Below, one piece after another: positions 22,760 through 32,021 of a DNA stretch of 64,000 bases. The DNA is from Methanoregula sp. UBA154. GTDB lineage: Archaea > Halobacteriota > Methanomicrobia > Methanomicrobiales > Methanospirillaceae. The position numbers were made by a program, and so were the translations under genes. The stretch lies in the NCBI GenBank assembly GCA_002502245.1, contig DAPW01000018.1, positions 44,474 to 108,473 of the forward strand. Direction: 5' to 3'. Each line of letters begins with the position of its first letter. The stretch's first letter is position 1. The notes beneath the pieces are model-generated. The model saw nothing but the letters and a program-made list of their open reading frames with translations. It was not told the DNA's origin and made no database searches.

Positions 22760-23428
22760 ATGTATATCATCATCGTAGGGCTTGGCGGCATCGGGAAAAA
22801 CCTGGCAAAACTGGCTGTCGAGCACGCTCATAACGTGGTCGTGATCGACCAGGAAGAGGCCCGGTGCAGTGACCTTCTGGAGCACTACGATGTCCTCGCC
22901 GTTACGGGGAATGCAACCGACAAGACCGTGCTCGAGGAAGCCGGGATAGACCGGGCGGATGCACTGATTGCAACCACGAGTGACGACTCGGTCAACCTGA
23001 TGACCTGCTGGCTCGCCAAGAAGTTCCGCGTCCCCAACGTGGTCGCGATCGTCAACCAGCCCGCCCACTCGGACTTCTTCAAGGAAGTGGGGGTCCGCAT
23101 CAGCGAGAACCCGGACGAGCTGGTCGCTTCCCGCCTCTATTACTGGACCCAGAACCCCCAGCTCCAGCAGCTTGCCTCGATACCGGGCGGCACTATCTTT
23201 GAGATCGTTGCCGAGAGCGGCGCCCCGATCGTGGGTCACGAGATCCGCGAACTCAAAGTCAAGGACTTCGTCTTCATCGCCATCCGCAGGACCGGAGGCG
23301 TTCTGATCATCCCGAGCGGGAATGTGAAGATCGAGTCGGGGGATATCTTCACGGTCTTTACGAAAAAAGAGGCCGAGGACGACTGCCTCCGGCTCCTCAA
23401 CAAGCAGCTCAAAAAATCAGCGGAGTGA
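22760..23428 (+). CDS. trkA: TrkA-type potassium channel/transporter regulatory protein
   Basis: 222 residues with one RCK_N domain (about 1-130; Rossmann motif [14 protein letters not shown] at strand 2, GNATD) and one RCK_C domain (about 140-215). RCK proteins bind NAD(H), ATP/ADP or c-di-AMP and gate K+ transport. No TrkH partner is adjacent. The 3' end overlaps the convergent geranylgeranyl reductase gene by 12 bases. Confidence 0.92.
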   Translation: MYIIIVGLGGIGKNLAKLAVEHAHNVVVIDQEEARCSDLLEHYDVLAVTGNATDKTVLEEAGIDRADALIATTSDDSVNLMTCWLAKKFRVPNVVAIVNQPAHSDFFKEVGVRISENPDELVASRLYYWTQNPQLQQLASIPGGTIFEIVAESGAPIVGHEIRELKVKDFVFIAIRRTGGVLIIPSGNVKIESGDIFTVFTKKEAEDDCLRLLNKQLKKSAE

Positions 23429-24613
23429 TGCCGCGAGCGCACCCAGCTCGAGCACCAGTTTCGGGTTGGCCTTGATTATCTCTTTTATTAAGTTCATGGT
23501 GGTGAATTCCTTCATATTGATGGTCGAGACCGAGTGGATGATATCGTTGAGCTTGGTGTCAGGCAGCTTGATAAGATATTCCTTGATAAGGTAGTTGCGC
23601 TCAATGGCTTTTCCCATCTTGGACTCACGCCACGCCTTATCGTACTGCATGAGTGCTTTTTTCGAGACATCACCTCGCTCGATGCAGGCTGCAGCCACTT
23701 CTGCAGCAAGCCGCCCGGTGTACATGGCATTGTAGATACCGCCGCCGGTGAGGGGGTCGACAACCCGGGCAGCATCACCCGCGATCAGAAGACCATCGGC
23801 AACCGTGCAGTCCAGCGGGCGGCAGACCGAGACACCGCCAGGGATGTACTCGATGGTCTTGCCATCCGGGAAGGTCTTGTTCACGAAGCGGTCGAGATAG
23901 TCCTTTGCCCGGTGACCGCTCCCGCTCTTTTTACCGGAGATGCCGATACCGACGTTTGCACACCGTTTCCCTTTCGGGAATACCCAGAGGTAACCTTCCG
24001 GGGCCACGTCATTCCCCAGGTAAAAGACGGTGGAGTGTTCATCGATATCGATGTCGGTCATCACGTACTGGACCGAACTCATGATCTCCCGGACCGGGAC
24101 GGTGGTGTCAATGCCGCACCACCGCGAGAACTTGGATTCCACGCCGTCAGCGGCAATGACGACGTCAGCCTTCACTTCGGTTGTCTTCCCGCAGTACTCG
24201 ATCTGTGCTCCCCTGACATATCCGTTCTCCAGAATGGGGGCAGCAGCCCGGGACTTGACCGCAACGTCTGCCCCGGCTTCCGTTGCTTTCCAGACCAGCT
24301 CACGGTCGAAGATCTTGCGGTCGAGGACATACCCCACCTTGCTGCCCGCCATCTCGGATCCGAGTTTCATAACAAAACCGTCGGGTGCGACAATAGTGGC
24401 GCCGGTCATATCGGCCGAGATCCAGCGCGGGTCGGGGTCGATGAACTCGTGGAGGGCTTCCTTGCCGATGCCCTCGGCACAGCGGACGGGGGCGCCGATG
24501 GCCGGACGCTTCTCGACAATTAAGGCGGAAAGTCCTTTCTCTGCCGCGGTCTTTCCTGCGAGTGCACCGGCCGGGCCACCACCGATGACGAGCACGTCAT
24601 ACTTACCCTTCAT
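23417..24613 (-). CDS. Geranylgeranyl reductase family protein (archaeal lipid saturation)
   Basis: 398 residues from the ATG at 24613, six bases after a strong GGAGG. FAD-binding motif [14 protein letters not shown] is at about 6-19, the second FAD motif [19 protein letters not shown] at about 270-288, and the family Cys in GAPVRCAEG at about 45. It saturates the geranylgeranyl chains of archaeal membrane lipids, using reduced ferredoxin. A 2[4Fe-4S] ferredoxin gene overlaps its start, matching the arrangement shown functional in Methanosarcina. Confidence 0.93.
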   Translation of the reverse strand: MKGKYDVLVIGGGPAGALAGKTAAEKGLSALIVEKRPAIGAPVRCAEGIGKEALHEFIDPDPRWISADMTGATIVAPDGFVMKLGSEMAGSKVGYVLDRKIFDRELVWKATEAGADVAVKSRAAAPILENGYVRGAQIEYCGKTTEVKADVVIAADGVESKFSRWCGIDTTVPVREIMSSVQYVMTDIDIDEHSTVFYLGNDVAPEGYLWVFPKGKRCANVGIGISGKKSGSGHRAKDYLDRFVNKTFPDGKTIEYIPGGVSVCRPLDCTVADGLLIAGDAARVVDPLTGGGIYNAMYTGRLAAEVAAACIERGDVSKKALMQYDKAWRESKMGKAIERNYLIKEYLIKLPDTKLNDIIHSVSTINMKEFTTMNLIKEIIKANPKLVLELGALAASLR

Positions 24614-24779
24614 TGACAACCTCCAGGGCGCCAAGGGGGCAGACCTTTGCACAGACTCCGCAGCTCGTGCAGTTCTTCTCTACGGACAGGTATGCATCGA
24701 TCAGTTCGAGGGCGCCCTCCGGGCAGACCGATACGCAGCAGCCGCAATATCCACAAATATCCCGACGTACGATGAGCAT
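24603..24779 (-). CDS. 2[4Fe-4S] ferredoxin
   Basis: 58 residues from the ATG at 24779. Two complete CxxCxxCxxxCP motifs are visible ([12 protein letters not shown] and [12 protein letters not shown]). It overlaps the geranylgeranyl reductase start by 11 bases, so it is probably its dedicated electron donor. A longer open frame upstream has no ferredoxin-like sequence and is rejected as a start. Confidence 0.93.
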   Translation of the reverse strand: MLIVRRDICGYCGCCVSVCPEGALELIDAYLSVEKNCTSCGVCAKVCPLGALEVVNEG

Positions 24780-25091
24780 TGAGTGATCATGTTGACCTTT
24801 TTCTTCATTAATTGTTACGATTGAAAATTGGGTTGTGCAGAGAATATTCAATCTCTTTACGGAGCTTGCGGGCGCATGCATGCCGCCGCTGGCGCATCTC
24901 CAGGATGCGAAAGTGACATAATACCCGTTATCGGCAGAAGATCGATTGAACCGATAAACGTCAAATCACAGTATGCCCAGCCCACTCCCAAGACGGGCGG
25001 CGCAGGACGGGAAAATCACCGCCATTAAAAGAAATCCGTTTTCAAAGGGAAATGCCGAAAGATACGGTTCAAAACAAAAGAGTTCGGGAGA

Positions 25092-27104
25092 TCAGGACTG
25101 GTCCTGGCGGGAGAACAGGCCGGCACCCTTCGCGATATCTGCCGGTGACGCATATATGATGGCGATATCCCCCACCTCGAGCCGGGTCTCCCCGGAAAGT
25201 GAGGTGATCGTCTCCTGACCCCTTTGGAGAGCGAGCACAAGGAGGTTATGGCGTTTCCGCAGGTTGAACCCGCCGAGTGTTGTACCGGCAAGCGGCGATC
25301 CCGGTTCTATTGTGAACGTCGTGATCGTAATATCCGGGATGTTCCGTACGAGGTCGGGAAGTGTCCCCTGCACAGTGCTCCTGCTGCGGAGCATCTGGTA
25401 GCCGTCGGCACGGACATCGGATATGAAGGTCTCGATCTTGTCCCGGGGAACGAAATACTTGTGCAGCACGACTGTGAAGATCTCCACCGAGGTCTCGAAT
25501 TCCTCGGCAATCACCTCATCGGCGCCGGCATCGTGAAGCGCCCCGACTTCGCTGATATAACGCGTGCGCACAATAATGGTGAGGGAAGGGTTGAGGTGCC
25601 GGCAGAAACCAACGATCCTGCGGGTCGCTACGGGATCATTGATAGCAACAACTGCAATCCGGGCCCCCGGGACGCCGGCATGGGTGAGTACCCCTTCTGC
25701 CGTTGCATCGCCAAACACCACGGACTCGCCCTCCTTCCGGGCAGCCATGACAAGGTCCGGGTTGAGCTCGATGATATTGTACAGGATGCCGGCCTGTGAA
25801 GCAGTCCGGGCAAGATTCCTGCCGGTAACCCCGTACCCGATGATGACGAGATGGTCTGACTTCCGCACGCATGTCCCGTTCTCATCCATGCTGCACGTGC
25901 CCTGGACAACACGGGCGAGGACCGGCATTTTACAGAGCCACCCGGCGAGCGGCGGCCCGATACCGATTACAAACGGGGTTGCAGCCATGGTCATCAGGGC
26001 TACGATGAGGAACATCTGGTAGATCTCTGCCGGCAGGATGCCGGAGGAGAAGCCGCTCTGCGCAATGATGAACGAGAACTCCCCCACCTGGGCCAGGGCA
26101 AGCCCCGACATAATTGCAGTCGTGAGGGGATAGCCAAGTGCGAGAGGGGCAGCGGTTGCGAGCAGTGCCTTTGCAATAATAGCTATCAGGATAAGGAAGA
26201 GGACGAGCCAGAGGTTTGCCACCAGGAACCGGATATCCACGAGCATGCCGACAGAGATGAAGAAGAAACTGGTGAAGATGTCCCGGAACGGGAGGACGAT
26301 GCTTGCAGCCTGGTGACTGTACTCTGATCCCGAGATGATCAGCCCCGCGAGCAGGGCGCCGATCGCAAGGGAGATCCCGGTGAAGGTGACCATCCAGGCA
26401 ACACCGAAACAGGTCAGGATGACGACAAGGAGGAAGAGTTCCTGGTTGCGGGTCTTTGCGATCTCGTACATGACGCGGGGAATAACCCATTTTGCAAGGG
26501 TAACGAGGATAAGCACGATAACGAGGTCGTTGACGACAAGCTGGAGGAGGGAATCGGCGGAGAGCAGGGGGATCGCGCCCTGTCGGGGGATACTCGCCAG
26601 AAACGGGATCGCCATGATCATGGGGATTGCCATCAGGTCCTGGAAGATCAGAATGCCGAGCGCGATACTGCCATGCGGGGAGTCCATCTCACCACGTTCA
26701 TGCAGGAGCTTGAGGACAATAGCGGTACTGGACAGGGAAAACAGAAAACCCATCAGGATTGCCTGATTTACCGAAAGCTTCATGAAAATGGCAAGGCTGC
26801 AGAAGAACACGAATGAGAGGGCTAACTGGAGTGCGCCACCGACGATCGCAACAGACCGGATCTTCCAGAGATCCTTGAAAGAGAACTCGAGACCAATGGT
26901 GAAGAGCAGAAGAATGATGCCGAGCTCTGCAAGACTTGCGACCTGGTCCTGCCCACGGATAATGGAGAAACCGTAGGGCCCGACGATCGCGCCGGTCAGG
27001 ATGAAGGCTACAAGGGGGGGGACTTTTATCCGGTTAAAGACCATCCCGACCAGGAGTGCAACCGCAAACACGATCAGGATATTGGTGATCAGGCCGGGTT
27101 CCAC
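25092..27104 (-). CDS. Kef-type cation:proton antiporter with TrkA-N and TrkA-C domains
   Basis: 670 residues, starting at GTG 27104. An N-terminal CPA2 antiporter domain with about 12 membrane segments (about 1-395) is followed by an RCK_N domain (about 418-540, HLVIIGYGVTGRNLA) and an RCK_C domain (about 575-660). It exchanges Na+ or K+ for protons across the membrane with nucleotide-dependent gating. It stands alone. The 24881-25091 gap on its downstream side has no gene. Confidence 0.93.
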   Translation of the reverse strand: MEPGLITNILIVFAVALLVGMVFNRIKVPPLVAFILTGAIVGPYGFSIIRGQDQVASLAELGIILLLFTIGLEFSFKDLWKIRSVAIVGGALQLALSFVFFCSLAIFMKLSVNQAILMGFLFSLSSTAIVLKLLHERGEMDSPHGSIALGILIFQDLMAIPMIMAIPFLASIPRQGAIPLLSADSLLQLVVNDLVIVLILVTLAKWVIPRVMYEIAKTRNQELFLLVVILTCFGVAWMVTFTGISLAIGALLAGLIISGSEYSHQAASIVLPFRDIFTSFFFISVGMLVDIRFLVANLWLVLFLILIAIIAKALLATAAPLALGYPLTTAIMSGLALAQVGEFSFIIAQSGFSSGILPAEIYQMFLIVALMTMAATPFVIGIGPPLAGWLCKMPVLARVVQGTCSMDENGTCVRKSDHLVIIGYGVTGRNLARTASQAGILYNIIELNPDLVMAARKEGESVVFGDATAEGVLTHAGVPGARIAVVAINDPVATRRIVGFCRHLNPSLTIIVRTRYISEVGALHDAGADEVIAEEFETSVEIFTVVLHKYFVPRDKIETFISDVRADGYQMLRSRSTVQGTLPDLVRNIPDITITTFTIEPGSPLAGTTLGGFNLRKRHNLLVLALQRGQETITSLSGETRLEVGDIAIIYASPADIAKGAGLFSRQDQS

Positions 27105-27240
27105 GGGTATCTCTTCCTGCTTAGTATGATGTGACCGTTCCCTGAATAATATTCTATGTCACGGCAGATGCCGGACCATGAATCCTGTTGAACCGGGCAT
27201 CAATGAGCTCGAACCCGGATGATAAAATCGTTAAAAATCC

Positions 27241-27460
27241 TGCTCTGTAGATATCCTTTGTACTATTCTAACGCTCTTGGGGGCTTCGCCCCCGCCGCTT
27301 TGGCATCCCCGAATTACGATAATGCCGCATTACCCGGTCAATTTTGAATGAGGACGTTACAGATAATTCCAAGGCATCGCATGCGCCATGAGCCCCCAAC
27401 GGTGGCAGGGTTGGCGCAAGGGGGGCGATTTAATCACTTTACAATGATTTCTACAGAGCA
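27241..27460 (+). mobile_element. MITE-like element, short form, with 8-bp target duplication
   Basis: Terminal inverted repeats TGCTCTGTAGA (27241-27251) and TCTACAGAGCA (27450-27460) are exact over 11 bases. The element is flanked by the direct repeat AAAAATCC (27233-27240 and 27461-27468). The interior has the R2 hairpins: GGGGGCTTCGCCCCC, TTACGATAATGCCGCATTACC and CATGAGCCCCCAACGGTGG. There is no coding capacity. The rest of the 27105-27696 gap shows nothing else. Confidence 0.88.
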
Positions 27461-27696
27461 AAAAATCCTGTAATTTTTGTGAAGGTTCCCCGCCCCAGAG
27501 TTACTCCACGGACGGCGGGACAGGACGGTGTTTCCCGATGTGCTTTTCACCACTACTCCTCCGCGAGGGGTGCCCTTATCGGGGGAGGCGGCGTTCATAG
27601 CAGAGAATGAAGAGGGGGTGAACAACCATTCATCACATCTGTTTCATTCTCTGTTCAGGAGAAATCCCGCGGAAAAATGAGGGGATCCGTGCGGGC

Positions 27697-28824
27697 TTAC
27701 GGGGGGAGAAGTGAGAATGTCCCGTACTTCCCGCCACCGCCCGGGTGGAGGGTGACGGTCCCGCTGCGGAGGGCGGAGATCGCATCCGCGACCTTCGGGT
27801 GGATCGTGCGGATCCGGGCAACGGGAACATCGATGAGCACGGCAATCTCGTTTCCGAATGCGCTGATAAAAGAGGCATAGATTGCCCTGCATTTCTTCGT
27901 GCCCGGCGACGAAGCCCCTTCCATGGTCTGGATGATCTGGGCGAGCGGGAGGATGTGGAGATAGGGCGGACGGGGCCGGACCTCCCCCCCGCCGGACAAT
28001 TCCTTTGCCCGGTCGGCCACCCCTTTCTTGATGATCCCGCCATCGGCCGGGCAGCGCCACTGGTGCCGGAGCGCATCCTCAAGCGTATACTGCTCGTAGC
28101 ACCGGGTGCAGGCCGTGCGGTTGTACTTCCCTTCTTCCGGGAAGAAACCGGCGTTCATCTCCACCGATCCGGTCCGGATTGCTGCCAGCACGTCCTTTGC
28201 CGTGGGGCTCCGGATCCGGAGGCGGTTGAACTCCCTGCCCAGCTTGTCGGGATATGGACTGTGCGCATCGGAGTTGGTCAGGAACGGGATCCCGTACAGA
28301 TCGGGAATCGCTGCCCCGTAGGAACTGTCGGCAGAGAGGCCGAGTTCGAGGAAGTCAATCTTCGCATTCCCGTAACAGGCCGGCACGGAATCGAAGTAGG
28401 CATACATCGCCGTCCACGGGGTGAAGGCATGGGCCGGGCCAACCAGCGCCCCCACGTCATGGGCAGCATGTGCGATCTCCTCGCCGCTCAGGTAGACATG
28501 CGGCCTCCCGCTCGTGGTAAAACTTTTGCAGGTCCCCGCCAGCAGATCGCGGAGCTGGTCGAACTGGGCAGGGTCCTCTGCAAGGATCAGGTGATGGACA
28601 CGTTTTTTGTCCTCGATCTCTCCCTGCGGGACGATGACGATTCCGGCATCGTTCTCAAGGAAGGGTTTCCACCCGTTCTGCCAGTCCGGCTGGAGGGCAT
28701 CACCAGTACCAAGGACCTGGATTCCCTTGGTAACGCATCCGTGGATCAGCTGCTCCGGCTGCATGAAGCGGGAGACGGCAATCGAGTACGGGGAGTGTAT
28801 GTGGAGGTCGGCCGTGACGAGCAT
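27697..28824 (-). CDS. PHP-domain nuclease, endonuclease Q-like
   Basis: 375 residues. An N-terminal PHP metal-binding domain (DLHIHSPYS at about 6-14; PQGEIEDKKRVHHLIL; LTNSDAHSP at about 198-206) is followed by a Cys zinc-binding segment (CTRCYEQ and WRCP, about 237-264) and a helical C-terminal region. This architecture matches endonuclease Q, which nicks DNA 5' of deaminated bases (uracil, hypoxanthine) and abasic sites, known from Thermococcales and some methanogens. The start is supported by a TATA-like ATTATATC about 30 bases upstream; the message may be nearly leaderless. Confidence 0.85.
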   Translation of the reverse strand: MLVTADLHIHSPYSIAVSRFMQPEQLIHGCVTKGIQVLGTGDALQPDWQNGWKPFLENDAGIVIVPQGEIEDKKRVHHLILAEDPAQFDQLRDLLAGTCKSFTTSGRPHVYLSGEEIAHAAHDVGALVGPAHAFTPWTAMYAYFDSVPACYGNAKIDFLELGLSADSSYGAAIPDLYGIPFLTNSDAHSPYPDKLGREFNRLRIRSPTAKDVLAAIRTGSVEMNAGFFPEEGKYNRTACTRCYEQYTLEDALRHQWRCPADGGIIKKGVADRAKELSGGGEVRPRPPYLHILPLAQIIQTMEGASSPGTKKCRAIYASFISAFGNEIAVLIDVPVARIRTIHPKVADAISALRSGTVTLHPGGGGKYGTFSLLPP

Positions 28825-29078
28825 GGTATGGGTAGTGTTACTTTTTACGGGATATAATGTTCATGACCGGCATCGGTCCGGGTATACGGGGTATGGATTT
28901 CCGGCATGCGAAGACCGGGGACCGCATACAGCGGTTTACGGGGAAACGCCGGCTGGCCGGGCCCTCCCGCACGGCAGGATCCGGAACAGGTCCGGTTCTT
29001 CCGGGGTATAGTGGCAGGGTCGCAATATCCTTAACCTTGTCTGGCATAACCCGCATACGGGAGGAGGATGGTACAGAT

Positions 29079-29339
29079 ATGAACATGCAGGTGGTTAAGT
29101 GGTGCGTGGACCTCGCGATGGGTATTCTGTTCCTGTTCACTGCAGTGACCGGGATCTTAAAATTCACGTTCCTTCTGAGGGTTCCCGGAATTACCGATAT
29201 CGTACTGCCCATGGCCCTGGTGAGCGTGATCCATGACCGGGCAGGGATCGCCATGAGTATTCTTGTCGCGGTCCACCTGCTCCTGAACCGTGCATGGATC
29301 CTGTCGATGACACGGAAAATTCTTGCCGGGACTGTATAA
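29079..29339 (+). CDS. DUF4405-like small haem-type membrane protein
   Basis: 86 residues from the ATG at 29079, after GGAGG. Two or three membrane segments carry paired His residues (SVIHDRAGIAM and LVAVHLLLNRAWI), spaced as in DUF4405 and cytochrome b561-like four-helix families, where such His residues bind haem. Haem binding is inference. The upstream open sequence back to 28857 has no conserved features and was not included. Confidence 0.75.
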   Translation: MNMQVVKWCVDLAMGILFLFTAVTGILKFTFLLRVPGITDIVLPMALVSVIHDRAGIAMSILVAVHLLLNRAWILSMTRKILAGTV

Positions 29340-29422
29340 ATCGAGGGTATGTCTCATTTCAACCGGCACCGTTCTGAGAATGTTCTTTGTAAAACAGGGG
29401 AGTGTTCTATGACGGGAAAAAT

Positions 29423-29740
29423 CTCCCTGTAGAAACGGGTATGCACCGGTGGAGTTCACACCGGACCGATGAAAATTTAAAAAGAGATCATAATTTTCAC
29501 GAGGGCTTCCCGCCTCAGGGCCCCTCCGGGGCACGGCGGGGCAATTTGTGTATTTTTTTAGAAATATCAGTCGTTGATCCGCCGCGGGGGCGCCCCGGTT
29601 GCGATAGTGCTGAAGTACTGTTTTTTTTTTTAAAACAGGACGTTTCAATAAACGTCAGAGCGGGGCATCGCATGCGCCATGAGCCCCCAACGGGGGCATG
29701 GAGGTGATCTCATCTTTTAAGAGAGGTTCTCAACCGGGCA
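29423..29740 (+). repeat. MITE-like repeat, R1-R2 composite with internal deletion
   Basis: Starts CTCCCTGTAGAA and ends TTCTCAACCGGGCA, degenerate versions of the family termini. R1 (CGCCTCAGGGCCCCTCCGGG, CCGCGGGGGCGCCCC) passes directly into R2 (GGTTGCGATAGTGCTGAAGT, the GACGTTT/AAACGTC hairpin, GCCCCCAACGGGGGC). Flanks GAAAAATC and GAAAAACT agree at six of eight positions. It fills most of the 29340-29981 gap. Confidence 0.7.
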
Positions 29741-29981
29741 GAAAAACTCAAAAAAAAGTTGAACCGCTGGTATGATATCAGGCCAATTTTACGTTTGTTT
29801 ACGGTATCCGTTCTCTCCAACAGGGGGGGGGCGTCATGGCGGCAGGAACAAGCAAAAAGCGAAGTTCCCCGGAAGTGCCCGGATGAGCATGCATCATAAA
29901 ACGAGGACAGGATTGTTCGTTGCCGGAAGGGAAGCTTCCCTGATCCAATATGAGCATGGATAGATGGCCTGCAGGGCACGG

Positions 29982-30674
29982 CTAGAAAAAGACCGCGAAG
30001 TAACTGCTATCCAGGTCACCCGTATTGGAAAAGCCCCGCTGTTCCCAGAATCCCCGGTACGAGGGATCGTCGGTCAGTTCAATTTTCTCGATCCACTTGA
30101 TCCACTTGTACCCCCATTTATCCTCGGCAACCAGCTCGAAGGGGTATCCCCGTTCCGCCGGGAGGGTAACATTGTTCATCCGGTAGGCCATGATGATGTC
30201 CCGGTCCATCAGATAAGCAAGCGGAAACGAGGTGGTATAACCGTCGTGTGCGGTGAATATCACCGTATTTGCCCGGGGGTCCGGCCCGGCATGCCGGATG
30301 AGGTCCCGCACCAGTATTCCTTCCCAGAGGATGGTCGCATCCCAGCCTTCAACACAGACCAGGGTGACGACCTTGGTGTAATGCGGGTATTGCTCCAGCA
30401 CTTCGCGGTACGTGTAGGTATCCGTTGTATTGGTCAGGCCGGTGACCGTGAGGCGGTAATCGGAAGTATTGATATGCTGGGGGCCACGGATGGAATTCTC
30501 CCGGAAGTCGTTGACCGATGAGAGATCTACGCCCTGATACGACCTGACCTCGACCCCGGGGAGCACACCAGGTCCGCCTCCGGGATTGGATGCAGGAAAG
30601 CCAACCAGTACAATGGCAACCCCCGCGATGATGATGAGGCCTGCTGAACCAAGGAGTACCTGACCTGAATTCAT
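29982..30674 (-). CDS. Membrane-anchored molybdopterin-dependent oxidoreductase domain protein
   Basis: 230 residues. An N-terminal signal anchor (about 5-25) is followed by a sulfite-oxidase-type molybdopterin-binding domain (about 65-205). The conserved Cys that coordinates Mo is in TLVCVEGWDA (about 104-113). Other family blocks are IFTAHDGYTTSFPLA, GYPFELVAEDKWGYKWIKWI and a C-terminal FWEQRGFSNTGD. It should act outside the cytoplasmic membrane as a small YedY-like reductase or oxidase. No redox partner is adjacent; the DUF4405-like gene at 29079 is a convergent candidate. Confidence 0.87.
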   Translation of the reverse strand: MNSGQVLLGSAGLIIIAGVAIVLVGFPASNPGGGPGVLPGVEVRSYQGVDLSSVNDFRENSIRGPQHINTSDYRLTVTGLTNTTDTYTYREVLEQYPHYTKVVTLVCVEGWDATILWEGILVRDLIRHAGPDPRANTVIFTAHDGYTTSFPLAYLMDRDIIMAYRMNNVTLPAERGYPFELVAEDKWGYKWIKWIEKIELTDDPSYRGFWEQRGFSNTGDLDSSYFAVFF

Positions 30675-30780
30675 CAGCAGATACCTGATCGCAGGATCTC
30701 ATTAATTGTAGTAAAGTACCACAAACGCGTTACAAAACCGGGACGGTCCCGACAGCAGAACACCGGTGAGCTGCCACGGA

Positions 30781-31398
30781 TTACTCCATATTGGTGAGCC
30801 GGCCTTTCAGCTCCGGTGCCCCCTCCTTCTTTGCTTCCATCAGGGCAGAGATGACCGCATCCGAGAAGACCAGGGCAAGGGTCTCGAACAGGGTGCCCAG
30901 CGGTGCGAACGCGGATGCAGCCGAGCGGTACTGTCCGGTTACCTGTCGTTCCTCGAACGTGGAGGTGTCACCGCGGTAATACCCGGTCAGGTCCCCGAGG
31001 TTCACCACGCAGTCCGCAACCCTGCTTATTGTCGAATCCGGCGACGCAGTGATAAGGCAGATCCTCCCGCCGAGGTCCCTGACCGTGCTGCAGAAGGTTG
31101 CCATCGTGTGGGTCTCGCCCGATCCCGAGAAGACAACGAGCGTATCGCCCGGCTGCAGGGCCGGCGTGACCGTCTCCCCGACAACGTACACGTCAAACCC
31201 CAGGTGGAGCAGTCGCATGGCAAAGGCCCGGGCAATGAGGCCGGACCGGCCGGCGCCGGCCACGTAGACCCGTTTTGCTGCGAGCATCCGCTGGAAGAAC
31301 GCGGAGGTCTGGCTCTTGTCCAGCTGACCCGTGGTCTTCCGGATCGATTCTGCCATCTGCTCCATGAAGAGCGGAATATCGGAGAATTCTTCGGTCAT
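30781..31398 (-). CDS. hxlB: 6-phospho-3-hexuloisomerase
   Basis: 205 residues forming one SIS (sugar isomerase) domain: VYVAGAGRSGLIARAFAMRL (about 44-63), VFSGSGETHTM (about 89-99) and a C-terminal helix with FETLALVFSDAVISALM. It interconverts arabino-3-hexulose 6-phosphate and fructose 6-phosphate. In archaea it serves ribose synthesis by the reverse ribulose monophosphate pathway and the reductive hexulose-phosphate pathway with PRK (19361). No hexulose-phosphate synthase gene is adjacent. Confidence 0.93.
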   Translation of the reverse strand: MTEEFSDIPLFMEQMAESIRKTTGQLDKSQTSAFFQRMLAAKRVYVAGAGRSGLIARAFAMRLLHLGFDVYVVGETVTPALQPGDTLVVFSGSGETHTMATFCSTVRDLGGRICLITASPDSTISRVADCVVNLGDLTGYYRGDTSTFEERQVTGQYRSAASAFAPLGTLFETLALVFSDAVISALMEAKKEGAPELKGRLTNME

Positions 31399-31682
31399 GA
31401 TACTACTGGCATGTTTCGTACCGTCCGATATGAGGATATCGGAATGGTCCGGACGATCATGAAAACCCGGTCACGCTGTCAGTCCAGGCACTGACCCGGT
31501 CGCGGATCGCATCGCTGCCATAGGATGAGCTCGAGTACCACGACCCTTCGGGCGGGATCTTGGCTGAGTACAGTCAGCGGCCGGCATGTGCCGGACACTC
31601 CCCCGGTGTGCTGCGATATGTAAATGCAGTCCCCCGGTTTTACGCTCCACATAAAAGAAGTTCAATATCAGGGACGGTTTTG

Positions 31683-31808
31683 GGGGGGTCGGGCGGTGTA
31701 CTTTGAAGTTCTGCTCTGAACCATCAGTAACGGAATTGTCACCAGAAAAATCCAAATTTTTGAAGCCATAAGAACCGGCCCGGAACCAAAGTACACCGTC
31801 CGACCCCC
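31683..31808. repeat. Inverted-repeat element of about 126 bp
   Basis: A motif GGGGGTCGGGCGGTGTACTT (31684-31703) recurs inverted at 31789-31808 as AAGTACACCGTCCGACCCCC with one mismatch. A third copy, GGGGGTCGGACGGTGTACAT, lies at 31891-31910 in direct orientation. The sequence between the arms is AT-rich and non-coding. There is no relation to the TGCTCTGTAGAA family and no target duplication. The rest of the 31399-32021 gap is featureless. Confidence 0.7.
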
Positions 31809-32021
31809 ATCCATCCCCTGGATTTTTCCTAAATCCTGATTGATTTTTTATGATGTGAAATATGGAAAGGAGGAGCCGTTCCGGTGCATGGGGGGTCGGA
31901 CGGTGTACATGTCTTTACACGATAACTCCCGGCGGCGTTTGGCCTGTTTGTCCGCATGCAAATCCTCATCACGTTCCGGTACCAGAACACCAGTACAGGT
32001 GATCCCACGATAGAGGCAACC

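Noticed and set aside
30671..30780. An operon of the molybdopterin protein with hxlB
   Set aside because: Although on the same strand, the 106-bp gap is AT-rich with its own TATA-like sequence, and the functions are unrelated.
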